Below, in pieces: positions 44,145 through 52,577 of a stretch of 64,000 nt of DNA. Position numbers and translations under genes: made by a program. Each line of letters opens with the position of its first letter. Position 1 is the first letter of the stretch. Below the pieces are notes generated by a model. The model worked only from the letters and a program-made list of their open reading frames with translations. It ran no database searches and was not told where the DNA came from. The DNA is from Methylobacterium sp. WL1 (GTDB lineage Bacteria; Pseudomonadota; Alphaproteobacteria; Rhizobiales; Beijerinckiaceae), in NCBI RefSeq assembly GCF_008000895.1, contig NZ_CP042823.1:3947001-4011000 (forward strand), in the 5' to 3' direction.

Positions 44145-44768
44145 CTACTCCCGACGAAGCAGCGCGGCGACCTCCGCCTGCTCGGCTGCCGACAGGGTCC
44201 GGACCGGCGCGGCCGGCCGCCGGCGGGCGAGGCGCCAAATCCCGAAAGCGCCGAGCAGAACCGCCAGGATCGGGGTCAGCCACAGCAGCAGGGTGTGCAG
44301 GGCAAAGACCGGCCGCAGCAGCACGAACTCGCCGTAGCGGTCCACGACGTAGCGCAGCACCGCCGGATCACTGTCGCCCTTCTGCAGGCGCTCGCGCACG
44401 ATCACGCGCAGATCCTTGGCGAGCGGCGCGTCGGAATCGTCGATCGACTGGTTCTGGCAGACCAGGCAGCGCAGCTCGGACGAGATCTCCCGGGCTCGAT
44501 GCTCCAGCACCGGATCCTTCAGCACCTCGTCGGGCTGGACCGCATGGGCCGGGACGGCGAGCGAAAGGGTCGCGAGGAGCGCGAAGGCGAGGCGGCCACG
44601 CGCCTTCCCCCTCCCCGGTGCGGCGTCCACAGACCGACGGCCATCGACCGCGACAGATCCCCTCTCCCGCACAGGAGAGGGGGCCTGCGGCTCGACCGGA
44701 TAGGCGTGGACCCGGTCCCCCACAGAGGGACCGGGAAGAACCGCGTTGGCCCTCATGTCCCGACCCAT
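44145..44768 (-). CDS. ccmH: Cytochrome c maturation protein CcmH, N-terminally extended
   Basis: The C-terminal 140 residues are a normal CcmH/CycL: signal/anchor (LAFALLATLSLAVPAHA), the redox motif LRCLVCQNQSIDDSDA that reduces the apocytochrome CxxCH thiols, YGEFVLLRPVFALHTLL and a C-terminal helix. The annotated start, ATG 44768, overlaps the ccmF stop (ATGA), but the first 55 or so residues are encoded by repeat-like DNA (44600-44740) and look unlike any CcmH. A start nearer the anchor is possible. With ccmF it forms the haem-attachment complex. Confidence 0.85.
   Translation of the reverse strand: MGRDMRANAVLPGPSVGDRVHAYPVEPQAPSPVRERGSVAVDGRRSVDAAPGRGKARGRLAFALLATLSLAVPAHAVQPDEVLKDPVLEHRAREISSELRCLVCQNQSIDDSDAPLAKDLRVIVRERLQKGDSDPAVLRYVVDRYGEFVLLRPVFALHTLLLWLTPILAVLLGAFGIWRLARRRPAAPVRTLSAAEQAEVAALLRRE
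44659..44735. repeat. Two hairpin repeat units inside the ccmH 5' end
   Basis: CCCCTCTCC (44659-44667) pairs with GGAGAGGGG (44674-44682), and CCCGGTCCC (44711-44719) pairs with GGGACCGGG (44727-44735). The loops contain CGCACA and CCACAGA. Such stem-loops are of the sort that lies between genes as small palindromic repeats, yet here they fall inside the reading frame between the ccmF stop and the ccmH signal anchor. They probably inserted at the junction. Confidence 0.6.
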
Positions 44769-46774
44769 CACTCCGCCGGGACCGCGGCAACGTGGGGCAT
44801 CGCCCGCGCCCGCGCCTTGGCCGGCACGCCGACGCGCATCCGGCGGTCGGTGAGGGACAGCACGCCGCCCAAGGCCATCACGACCGCGCCGAGCCAGATC
44901 ATCAGCACCAGCGGCTTGTAGTAGAGGCGCAGGCCGACGCCGCCATCCTGGCCGATCTCGCCGAGGCTGGCGTAGACCTGACTCGCCCCGATGGTCAGCA
45001 GGCCGGATTCCGTCACCGACATCTTGCGGCTCGGGTAGAAGCGCTTGCCGGTCTCGACCCGGCCGACCTCGTCGCCCGAGCGGGTCCGGATCGTCAGGAA
45101 GGCCGCGGCCTCCTCGTAGTTCGGGCCGGCCCGGGGCGCGAGCCGGTCGAGGGTCGCCGTGTAGGGGCCGGCCGACAGGGTCTGGCCGGGCTTGAGCGTC
45201 GCCAGCCCCTCGGTGGCCCACCCCTGCGCGGCGATGCCGATCACAACCACGCCGACGCCGGCATGGGCGAGCGCCGTGCCCCAGGCCGAGCGCGGCAGGC
45301 CGATGGCCCGGCGCCCGATCTGGCCGAGGTCGCGCGTCCGGCTGGAGCCAAAGCCCCGGGCCCGGGAGACGATCTCCAGCGCCGAGCCGATCAGCAGGTA
45401 GGCGCCGAGCCCGATCCCGACCGGCGCCATCACGGGGCCGCCCCAGGTGAAAGCCAGGACCGCGAAGCCGACCACCAGGGCGACGGCGAGCGCCGCGAAC
45501 AGGCGCTGCGAGGCTGCGAGCACGTCCCCGCGCTTCCAGGCGAGCGCCTGGCCGAAGGGCACGATCAGCAGGAGCGGAATCGCCAGGGGGATGAAGGTGG
45601 CGTTGAAGAAGGGCGGCCCGACCGTGATCTTCTCCCCGGTCAGCATCTCCAACAGGAGCGGATAGAGCGTCCCCACCAGCACCGTGGCGCAGGCGGCCAC
45701 CAGGAACAGGTTGTTGAGGACGAGCGCCCCCTCCCGGGAGATCGGCGCGAACAGGCCGCCCTGTCGCAGCAGCGGCGCCCGCCACGCAAACAGCGTCAGC
45801 GAGCCGCCGATGAACAGGATCAGGATCGCCAGGATGAAGACGCCGCGGGTCGGGTCGGTGGCGAAGGAATGCACCGAGGTGATCACCCCGGAGCGGACCA
45901 GGAAGGTGCCGATCAGCGACAGCGAGAAGGTCAGGATGGCGAGCAGCACCGTCCAGACCTTCAGGGCGTCGCGCTTCTCCATCACCACGGTGGAGTGCAG
46001 CAGCGCCGTGCCGGCGATCCAGGGCATCAGGGAGGCGTTCTCCACCGGATCCCAGAACCACCAGCCGCCCCAGCCGAGCTCGTAATAGGCCCAGTACGAG
46101 CCCATCGCGATGCCGAGCGTCAGGAACGACCAGGCTGCGAGCGTCCAGGGCCGCACGGCCCGCGCCCAGACCGCATCGATCCGCCCGTCGATCAGGGCGG
46201 CGACCGCGAAGGCGAAGCTGATCGAGAAACCGACATAGCCGACGTAGAGGAGCGGCGGGTGGATCGCCAACCCGACATCCTGCAGCAGCGGATTGAGGTC
46301 GTTGCCCTCGAGCGGCGCCGGGACCACGCGGCTGAACGGGTTCGAGGTCGTGATGATGAACAGCACGAACACGAAGGTGATCAGGCCCTGCACGCCGAGC
46401 GTGTTGGCCCGCAAGCGCGGCGGCACGGAATTCTTGGCCACGGCCACGCAGGCGCCGAACAGGGTCAGGATCAGGACCCAGAGGAGCATCGAGCCCTCGT
46501 GGTTCCCCCAGACGCCGGAGAACTTGTAGATCAGCGGCTTCTGCGTGTGCGAGTTCTCGACGACGTTCTGGACCGAGAAGTCCGAGGTGACGTGCGCCCA
46601 GGTCAGGGCCGCGAAGGCGAACAGCACGCACGCGAAGGCGCCCAGGGCCGCCTGCGAGGCGGCCTGGCGCAGGGCCGGGTCGCCCGAGCGCGCCGCCCAG
46701 ACCGGCATCACCATCTGGACAAGGGAGATCGCCAGCGCGAGCGCGAGCGCGAAATGGCCGGTCTCGACGATCAT
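44768..46774 (-). CDS. ccmF: Haem lyase CcmF
   Basis: The 668-residue polytopic membrane protein carries the tryptophan-rich WWD motif (ELGWGGWWFWDPVENASLMP) that binds haem from CcmE, with flanking conserved His (TALLHSTVVM, IHPPLLYVGYVG). It joins haem to apocytochrome c in the periplasm with CcmH. It follows ccmE by 9 bases, and the ccmH ATG overlaps its stop. Confidence 0.95.
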   Translation of the reverse strand: MIVETGHFALALALAISLVQMVMPVWAARSGDPALRQAASQAALGAFACVLFAFAALTWAHVTSDFSVQNVVENSHTQKPLIYKFSGVWGNHEGSMLLWVLILTLFGACVAVAKNSVPPRLRANTLGVQGLITFVFVLFIITTSNPFSRVVPAPLEGNDLNPLLQDVGLAIHPPLLYVGYVGFSISFAFAVAALIDGRIDAVWARAVRPWTLAAWSFLTLGIAMGSYWAYYELGWGGWWFWDPVENASLMPWIAGTALLHSTVVMEKRDALKVWTVLLAILTFSLSLIGTFLVRSGVITSVHSFATDPTRGVFILAILILFIGGSLTLFAWRAPLLRQGGLFAPISREGALVLNNLFLVAACATVLVGTLYPLLLEMLTGEKITVGPPFFNATFIPLAIPLLLIVPFGQALAWKRGDVLAASQRLFAALAVALVVGFAVLAFTWGGPVMAPVGIGLGAYLLIGSALEIVSRARGFGSSRTRDLGQIGRRAIGLPRSAWGTALAHAGVGVVVIGIAAQGWATEGLATLKPGQTLSAGPYTATLDRLAPRAGPNYEEAAAFLTIRTRSGDEVGRVETGKRFYPSRKMSVTESGLLTIGASQVYASLGEIGQDGGVGLRLYYKPLVLMIWLGAVVMALGGVLSLTDRRMRVGVPAKARARAMPHVAAVPAE

Positions 46775-46783
46775 CCGGTTTCC

Positions 46784-47299
46784 TTACCGCTCACTGCGGG
46801 GGCCGAGGGTCCCGCCGTTCGAGGCGGTGATGGGCTTCGGTGCGACCTTGGCGCCGCCCTTCTCGCCCCCCTCCTGCCAGCGCCCCTGTGCCTTAAGGGC
46901 GTCGGCGACCTCCCGGGGCATGTACGATTCGTCGTGCTTGGCCAGCACCGTGTCGGCCCGGAACCGGCCGCCCGGCTCCAGCATACCCTCGGCCACCACG
47001 CCTTGCCCCTCGCGGAACAGGTCGGGCAGCAGGCCCTTGTACTGGACCTCGACGGTGGCGTTGGTGTCGGTCACGGCGAAATCCACCGTCTGGTCGGGCC
47101 CGCGCCGGAGCGAGCCGTCCTTCACCAGGCCGCCGAGCCGCATCCGGGTCCCGGGGGCGATGCCCTGCTGGGCGATGTCGGTGGGCGAGCGGAAGAACAC
47201 GATCGAGCCGCTCATGGCGAACAGGATCAGCCCCACGGCGAGCGCGAGCACGCTGCCGCAGGCAGTGATCAGGATCAGGCGGCGGCTCTTGCGCGTCAC
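46784..47299 (-). CDS. ccmE: Haem chaperone CcmE
   Basis: The 171-residue protein has an N-terminal anchor ([18 protein letters not shown]) and an OB-fold ([18 protein letters not shown]). The haem-binding His is in [14 protein letters not shown]. It carries haem from CcmC to CcmF. The 157 bases between its start and the ccmI stop hold no gene but contain a GGCGCC-CCTC-GGCGCC palindrome near 47440. Confidence 0.95.
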   Translation of the reverse strand: MTRKSRRLILITACGSVLALAVGLILFAMSGSIVFFRSPTDIAQQGIAPGTRMRLGGLVKDGSLRRGPDQTVDFAVTDTNATVEVQYKGLLPDLFREGQGVVAEGMLEPGGRFRADTVLAKHDESYMPREVADALKAQGRWQEGGEKGGAKVAPKPITASNGGTLGPRSER

Positions 47300-47456
47300 G
47301 ATTCTTCCACCCCGGGATCCGACGGGCTTTGGCCCGAGCAGACCTAAACCGTTCTCATTCCAGACTTGAGGGTGTCGGCCCGGCGGCCGCGCCGGTCAAG
47401 GGCGTCGGGCAGGACCGATTGTCGTACGAACAGCCGCGTGGCGCCCCTCGGCGCCG

Positions 47457-48956
47457 TCAGGGATTGGATTTGGCGGTCAGATCGAGTTCCCGGGCGAGCC
47501 CGTCGAGCCGGCTCACCGCATCCGCGTTGGTGGCGAGCGCCATCCGGGCGCGGTCGAGGGCCTTGATCGCCTGATCGCGGTCGCCGAGTGCGCTGTAGGA
47601 GCGCACGAGCCGCAGCCACTCGTCGGGTGTGCCGCCCCGGGCCGCGAGACGCCGGTCGAGCCCGTCGACCATGCCGCGGATCGCGGCGTCGCGCTCGGCC
47701 GGCGACAGCGCCTGCATGGCGGCAGCCGCCGATTCGGCATCGGACCGCGGGGCGGGTCCGGCCATGGAACCGGTCATGGAACCGGAGGCCGCCGGAGCCG
47801 CCGGCTTGGTGGGATCGAGGCCGAGGATGCGGGCGCCCTCCTCCACCTGGGCGAGCCCCTGCGGATTGCCGGCCAGAGCCACCCGGGCACGGGCCAGGGC
47901 ATCGATCGCCTGGTCACGCTCGCCGAGCACCGCCCGGGAGCGGGTGAGCCGCAGCCATTCGTCCGGCGTGCCGCCGCCCGCCTTCAGCCGGGCGTCGAGC
48001 CCGTCGACCATGCCGCGGATCGCCGCCTGCTGCTCGGCCGGGATCTTCGGGGTCGCCGCAGGCGCGGCCGCCGGCGCCGCCTCGCCCTTGAGCCGGGCCA
48101 GGTTCTGCCGGACCAGCCCGAGCCAGGGCGCATCGGCGGGGCTGGCGGCCTCCAGGGCGGAGAGCTGGCGGATCGCCTCGGCGGTATCGCCGGCCTGCTC
48201 GGCCGCGCGCGCGAGGTAGAAGCGGGGCTTCGGCGCGTTCTGGTCCCTGGCCTGGGCCTTCTCGAACAGGGCCTTGGCCTCGGGGGTGACGGTCCCCTCC
48301 CCGGCAGCCGCCAGGGCCTCGCCCCAATCGGACAGGACGTCGGCGGTCTCGCCCTTCAGCCGGGCGATGTTGGCGAAGGCGCGGGCCGCGTCGTCGAACC
48401 GGCCGGTCCGCATGTAGACCGGGGCGAGCACGGCCCAGCCCCGGGCGTCGTTCGGGTCGCGGGCGAGACGGGCCTCGATCTGGCCGACCGCCTTCAACAG
48501 GTCCTCGGTGCCGCCGCGGGCGGCCTGCCGGTCGGCGTCGGTCTGCGCCGGCAGTTCCGGCGAACCGTAGAGCCCGTAGGCGATCAGCGCGACCAGCGGA
48601 ATCGTGGACAGCGCGAAGGCGGAGGCCGCCCGGCGCCGGCGCAGCCGCGGCTCGGCGGGACGCGCGGCCTCGTCCGCGCCGGCATCCTCGGCGTCGCGCC
48701 GCGCATCGCGGCTGGCCCGCAGGAGCCGCCGGGCAGCCTCGGCGCGGGCGGTCTCGGCCTCGTCCGGGGCGATCAGGCCGCGGTCCAGATCGCGGTCGAT
48801 CTCGGCGATCTGGTCCTCGTAGAACGCGGTCTCGGTGTCGACGCTGGAAATGCCGCCCTCGCCCACCGGAACGGCCGTGCGCCGCGACATCGGCCAGAGC
48901 AGGCCGAGCACGGCCGCAGCGGTCATGCCCGCCAGGATGAACCAGATCGCCGTCAT
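47457..48956 (-). CDS. ccmI: Cytochrome c maturation protein CcmI (CycH), with C-terminal tandem repeat
   Basis: The 499-residue protein starts MTAIWFILAGMTAAAVLGLL (ATG 48956), has two membrane helices, an arginine-rich loop and a periplasmic TPR region (WAVLAPVYMRTGRFDDAARA). CcmI captures apocytochromes for the haem lyase. The C-terminus is unusual: IRGMVDGLDARLKAGGGTPD and IRGMVDGLDRRLAARGGTPD mark a duplicated module about 113 residues apart, with further shared EWLRL and RDQAI motifs. The family normally ends after about 350-400 residues, so this is a local expansion. Confidence 0.9.
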   Translation of the reverse strand: MTAIWFILAGMTAAAVLGLLWPMSRRTAVPVGEGGISSVDTETAFYEDQIAEIDRDLDRGLIAPDEAETARAEAARRLLRASRDARRDAEDAGADEAARPAEPRLRRRRAASAFALSTIPLVALIAYGLYGSPELPAQTDADRQAARGGTEDLLKAVGQIEARLARDPNDARGWAVLAPVYMRTGRFDDAARAFANIARLKGETADVLSDWGEALAAAGEGTVTPEAKALFEKAQARDQNAPKPRFYLARAAEQAGDTAEAIRQLSALEAASPADAPWLGLVRQNLARLKGEAAPAAAPAATPKIPAEQQAAIRGMVDGLDARLKAGGGTPDEWLRLTRSRAVLGERDQAIDALARARVALAGNPQGLAQVEEGARILGLDPTKPAAPAASGSMTGSMAGPAPRSDAESAAAAMQALSPAERDAAIRGMVDGLDRRLAARGGTPDEWLRLVRSYSALGDRDQAIKALDRARMALATNADAVSRLDGLARELDLTAKSNP

Positions 48957-49090
48957 CAAAACTCGGAAACTCTGCCGTGGTCCAGTCGGGGAATGCGTAA
49001 CGCAAGAGTCCGCTTGATGGACGAACCTCTTCGCCGCTGACATCTGTCGGCGCGGACCTTCGCTTGCGGGGCCGGTTCCGCAAAAGCAAT

Positions 49091-49112
49091 AAAAAACCCC
49101 GCTCGTGCGGGG
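49091..49112 (-). terminator. Rho-independent terminator (minus strand)
   Basis: Read on the minus strand, CCCCGC and GCGGGG (stem arms 49107-49112 and 49097-49102) flank a four-base loop and are followed by six T's (49091-49096). It lies 35 bases past the stop of the small gene at 49147, before the ccmI promoter. Confidence 0.85.
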
Positions 49113-49146
49113 TCGACGAACACAAAGTCCGTGAACATCGCCGCGA

Positions 49147-49320
49147 TCAGGGGCGCTTGCCGGTGCCTGGCCGCCGATCCGTCCGAAGGCGCTCAAGCTG
49201 CTTCAGCGCCCGGTCCCGGTCACGCGCCGTCGTCCCAGCGTCTCGGGAACGAACGCCGTCGAAGACACGATCGCTGACGTAGAGATCGTCGCCGCGCGGA
49301 TCCCGCAGGCCGATAGCCAT
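49147..49320 (-). CDS. Small charged hypothetical protein (57 aa)
   Basis: From ATG 49320, with AGGAG ten bases upstream, the frame encodes a 57-residue, highly charged protein (MAIGLRDPRGDDLYVSDRVF, ending GTGKRP). A terminator follows on the same strand. No family is recognised; the complete signals make it a likely real small gene. Confidence 0.6.
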   Translation of the reverse strand: MAIGLRDPRGDDLYVSDRVFDGVRSRDAGTTARDRDRALKQLERLRTDRRPGTGKRP

Positions 49321-49358
49321 GGCATTCTCCTGGACGACGAGTATCCTCCACACCGGCT

Positions 49359-49970
49359 TCAGCCTGTCAACGCGCGGCTGAGAATCCAAAACCTTCGGTC
49401 CCAAGGATCAGATCCCGTCTCGATGACGGCATATCCTTCGTCTTCCAGCGTCCACGTCAGGAAGAGATCCTTCCGGAGCGCTTTCTCCGGCGGGTTGCGG
49501 GACTTTGTGACGCGGTAGATCAGCCATGGCCGCACATGTGCAACGAGCGCTCTCAAGCTCGCGGCGACGATTGGCATGACGAAGGGCCGGCACGCGTCCG
49601 GCAGGTACGGTCGCGCGTACGTCCTGTCCTGCGTCTCGTAGGTGGGCGTGTCGTCGGCGAGGCTGACGACCAGGATCGTGAAGGAGAATTCGTGAAACCG
49701 TGTGAGCTTGCGGCGCCACAGGACCGCTTGCGTGTCTGTCAGACGGGACTCCACCTGGACCAGCCTGTCAGTCACAGCGCAATAGGCCACCGGCACGAGA
49801 ACAACGTGGGACGCGGCGTCCTCAGCTTCGACGCTCAATAAGGCCGGCACCCCGGAGATCACGGACACGAACGCCAAGATCTGATTCCGCAGCGGGACCG
49901 GCGAGGCAACCTTTGCAGCGATGACACTGCGGATGAGCGGCAGCGTCAACACACCGCCCGTCGCCGCCAC
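49359..49970 (-). CDS. Hypothetical protein of unknown family
   Basis: The frame encodes about 203 residues from GTG 49970; GTG 49952 is an alternative. The N-terminus (VLTLPLIRSVIAAKVASPVP) is hydrophobic, then mixed sequence (LVPVAYCAVTDRLVQVESRL, RRKLTRFHEFSFTILVVSLA, DLFLTWTLEDEGYAVIETGS). I recognise no domain. Its codon use looks more AT-tolerant than its neighbours, hinting at acquisition. It lies 10 bases downstream of the sensor kinase stop on the same strand and might be read through from it. Confidence 0.55.
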   Translation of the reverse strand: MAATGGVLTLPLIRSVIAAKVASPVPLRNQILAFVSVISGVPALLSVEAEDAASHVVLVPVAYCAVTDRLVQVESRLTDTQAVLWRRKLTRFHEFSFTILVVSLADDTPTYETQDRTYARPYLPDACRPFVMPIVAASLRALVAHVRPWLIYRVTKSRNPPEKALRKDLFLTWTLEDEGYAVIETGSDPWDRRFWILSRALTG

Positions 49971-49980
49971 GCACGCACCA

Positions 49981-51399
49981 TCAATGGTTGGCCGGCCCGA
50001 CCGGCGCGTCGCCCGGCACCTCCAACACCGCCCGCAGGCCGCCGAGGGCCGCCTGCTCCAGGGTGAAGCGTCCCCGGTACAGGGCGGCCAGATCCGCCAC
50101 GATGGACAGGCCGAGGCCCGAGCCGGGCTTCGACTCGTCGAGGCGCCGGCCCCGCCCGAGCACGGCCTGGCGCGCCTCCGGGGGCAGCCCGGGGCCGTCA
50201 TCCTCGATGGCGATCAGGAGATGGGGATAATCGTTCCGGGCCACCGCCTCGGCGCGGATCGCGACCCGGCCGTGAGCCCATTTCGAGGCGTTGTCGACGA
50301 GGTTGCCGACCATCTCCTCGAAATCCTGGCGCTCGCCCCGGAAGCGCAGGCCCGGGGGCACGTGGACGTCGTAGGCGATGTCCTTGTCTCGGTAGATCTT
50401 CCCGAAGGTCCGCACGAGGCCGGCCAGCGCGGGCTCGACCTCCGTGGAGGTGCCGAGCGTGCCGGCCAGAGCGGCGGCACGGGCCCGGTCGAGGTGATAG
50501 TTCACCTGGTCGCGCATCACGGCGGCCTGCTCGCGGATCTTCTGCGACAGCTCCTCGGGGGCGTCCGAGGCGCCGACCTCGTTGACGATGATCGAGAGCG
50601 GCGTCTTCAGCGCGTGGGCGAGGTTGCCGACCTGGGTGCGGGCGCGCTCCAGGATCTCGCGGTTGGTCTCGATCAGGAGGTTCACCTCGCCGGTGAGCGG
50701 GGCGATGTCGCGCGGGTAGGTACCGGTGATGCGGTCGGCCTCGCCGCGGCGGACGGCGCCGAGCGCGGCACGCATCTTCTTCAGGGGCGCCAGGCCGAAC
50801 CGGATCTGAAGCAGCGTGGTGATCGCCAGCGACAGGCCGAGCAGCCCGAACGTGATCGTCAGCGAATTGCGGAATCGGTCGACGTCGTTGACGATCTCGT
50901 CCGCCGGGCCGGCGACACGCACCGTGTAGCGACCCTCCTCGCCGAGATCGACGTCGCGCTCCATGATCCGCAGCAGGCGGCCGTCCTGGCCCTTGCCGTA
51001 GCCCTGGCGGATCTGCCCGACCCCGACCTTGCCGTCGGCATCGGTGGCGGGCCCCAGCGGCACGCCGACGAGCGAGCGCGAGGTGCGCAGGTCCCGGGGC
51101 TTCGCGTCCGGCTTGCCAACCTGCCAGTACCAGCCGGACAGGGGCAGATCGAAGCGCGGATCGCCGAGCGAGAAGGTCCGGCTCTCGGGATCGTTGGGCG
51201 AGACCAAGTCGGTGGCGAGGTTGTTGGTGAAGACCAGGAGCCGGCTGTCGAAGGCACGCTCGGTGGTCTCCCGGTAGAGGGTCGTGAGGATCCAGGCCGC
51301 GATCAGCAGGATCGCCGAGCTCGACAGGAACGCCGACACGGCCAGCCGCACCGCGATCGAACGGCGGCGCAGGGAGAAGAGGCCGATCAGGGTTTTCAT
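49981..51399 (-). CDS. feuQ: Sensor histidine kinase, FeuQ-like
   Basis: The 472-residue membrane kinase has a first membrane helix (residues about 20-42), a periplasmic sensor of about 135 residues, a second helix near 180-198, HAMP, the phospho-acceptor His262 in VGNLAHALKTPLSI, and an ATPase domain (EMVGNLVDNASKWAHGRV, IAIEDDGPGLPPEAR, GSGLGLSIVADLA). Order and similarity of the partner point to FeuQ/PhoQ-type kinases that sense envelope or osmotic conditions. It lies 14 bases after a PrpF-type gene, which separates it from its regulator. Confidence 0.88.
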   Translation of the reverse strand: MKTLIGLFSLRRRSIAVRLAVSAFLSSSAILLIAAWILTTLYRETTERAFDSRLLVFTNNLATDLVSPNDPESRTFSLGDPRFDLPLSGWYWQVGKPDAKPRDLRTSRSLVGVPLGPATDADGKVGVGQIRQGYGKGQDGRLLRIMERDVDLGEEGRYTVRVAGPADEIVNDVDRFRNSLTITFGLLGLSLAITTLLQIRFGLAPLKKMRAALGAVRRGEADRITGTYPRDIAPLTGEVNLLIETNREILERARTQVGNLAHALKTPLSIIVNEVGASDAPEELSQKIREQAAVMRDQVNYHLDRARAAALAGTLGTSTEVEPALAGLVRTFGKIYRDKDIAYDVHVPPGLRFRGERQDFEEMVGNLVDNASKWAHGRVAIRAEAVARNDYPHLLIAIEDDGPGLPPEARQAVLGRGRRLDESKPGSGLGLSIVADLAALYRGRFTLEQAALGGLRAVLEVPGDAPVGPANH

Positions 51400-51413
51400 C
51401 GGGACAACCGCAC

Positions 51414-52577
51414 TCACACCGGCGTCACCGCATCGTAATACACCGCGCCCCGCATCAGCGGCCGCGCGGTGCGGAAGAACGAGCCGCGCTCCGCACGCCA
51501 ACCGTCCGCATCCCGCGAAACGGTGGCGTCCACGGTGAGGATGCCCGATGGCATGCCGACCCGCAGGGCGCCATCCCCGGTGGCGCGCGCGGCCTCGTGG
51601 ACCAGGCTGCCCTCGATCCGGGCAGCCACCGCGAGGCACAGGGTGGCGGTGAGCGGCAGGGCCTGGTGCGGCACCTCGTTCGAGATCACCCGGGCGGTCA
51701 GGTCGATATCGTCGGCGTTGATCGCCGCCCCGGACAGGCTGGACGCATCCAGCGGCGACGCGACCAGGCCCACGAACGGCACGTGGACGATCCGGGCTGC
51801 GGCGTCGAGATCCGGCGCGATGCCCATCGCCACCGAGGCGGCCAGGCGGATCCGCGCCAGCCGGTCGAGGAGGCCGGGCACGGCTTCCAGCGCGGCGGGC
51901 AATTCGCGGCCGGCGAGCCCGAGATCGGCCGCACGGACGAACACGCAGGCGTTGGCCGCGTCCACCAGCGAGACCTCGACCCGGCCGAGGCCCGGCACGT
52001 CGAGCGGCTGCCGGACCGAGCCGGTCGGGAGCAGCCGCCCGGTGGTGGCGCCGCCCGGATCGACGAAGTCGAGGCGGATCGGCGCGCCCGTGCCGGTGAC
52101 GCCGGGAATGGCGAGGTCGCCGCGGTAGACGGTCCGCCCGTCCCGGACCGCGAAGCCGGCCTCGATCCGCTTGGCGGTGTTGGTGTTGTAGATCCGTAAC
52201 CGCACCGGGCCGTCGGCGGGCTGCACGAGGCCCTCGTCCACCGCGAAGGGGCCCACCGCAGAGAGCATGTTGCCGCAATTGCCGGACAGGTCGATCCGCC
52301 CGTCGCGGACCACCACCTGCACGAAGGTGTAGTCGATGTCGGCATCCGGCCGGCGCGACGGCTCAACGACGCAGATCTTCGAGACCGAGGAGACGCCCCC
52401 GCCCATGCCGTTGAGCTGGCGGCCGAACGGGTCGGGGCTGTCCATCGCGGACAGGAAGGCCGGCTCCCAGGCGGCGAGGTCGCCCGGCACGTCCCGGCGA
52501 TGCAGCATCAGCGCCTTGCTGGTGCCGCCGCGCATGAACACGGCCGGCAGCGTGCCGGGCGCCGGCACCGCGGTCAC
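51414..52577 (-). CDS. prpF: PrpF family isomerase (2-methylaconitate/oxalomesaconate type)
   Basis: The 387-residue protein shows the PrpF signatures: PAVFMRGGTSKALMLHRRDV, the SGNCGNMLSAVGPFAV catalytic Cys region, and RIYNTNTAKRIEAGF. Members isomerise 2-methyl-trans-aconitate in the methylcitrate pathway or 4-oxalomesaconate in aromatic breakdown. The specificity here is unknown. GTG 52577 overlaps the response-regulator stop (GTGA), so it is translated with the two-component genes, an unusual place for a metabolic enzyme. No prpB/C/D genes lie nearby. Confidence 0.88.
   Translation of the reverse strand: MTAVPAPGTLPAVFMRGGTSKALMLHRRDVPGDLAAWEPAFLSAMDSPDPFGRQLNGMGGGVSSVSKICVVEPSRRPDADIDYTFVQVVVRDGRIDLSGNCGNMLSAVGPFAVDEGLVQPADGPVRLRIYNTNTAKRIEAGFAVRDGRTVYRGDLAIPGVTGTGAPIRLDFVDPGGATTGRLLPTGSVRQPLDVPGLGRVEVSLVDAANACVFVRAADLGLAGRELPAALEAVPGLLDRLARIRLAASVAMGIAPDLDAAARIVHVPFVGLVASPLDASSLSGAAINADDIDLTARVISNEVPHQALPLTATLCLAVAARIEGSLVHEAARATGDGALRVGMPSGILTVDATVSRDADGWRAERGSFFRTARPLMRGAVYYDAVTPV

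Noticed and set aside
43451..47347. Long plus-strand frame across the GST and ccm genes
   Set aside because: It covers four well-identified minus-strand genes and its translation is low-complexity Arg/Gly/Gln without domains.
49921..51438. Plus-strand frame opposite the FeuQ-like kinase
   Set aside because: It is antisense to the kinase, with no recognisable domains or ribosome-binding site.
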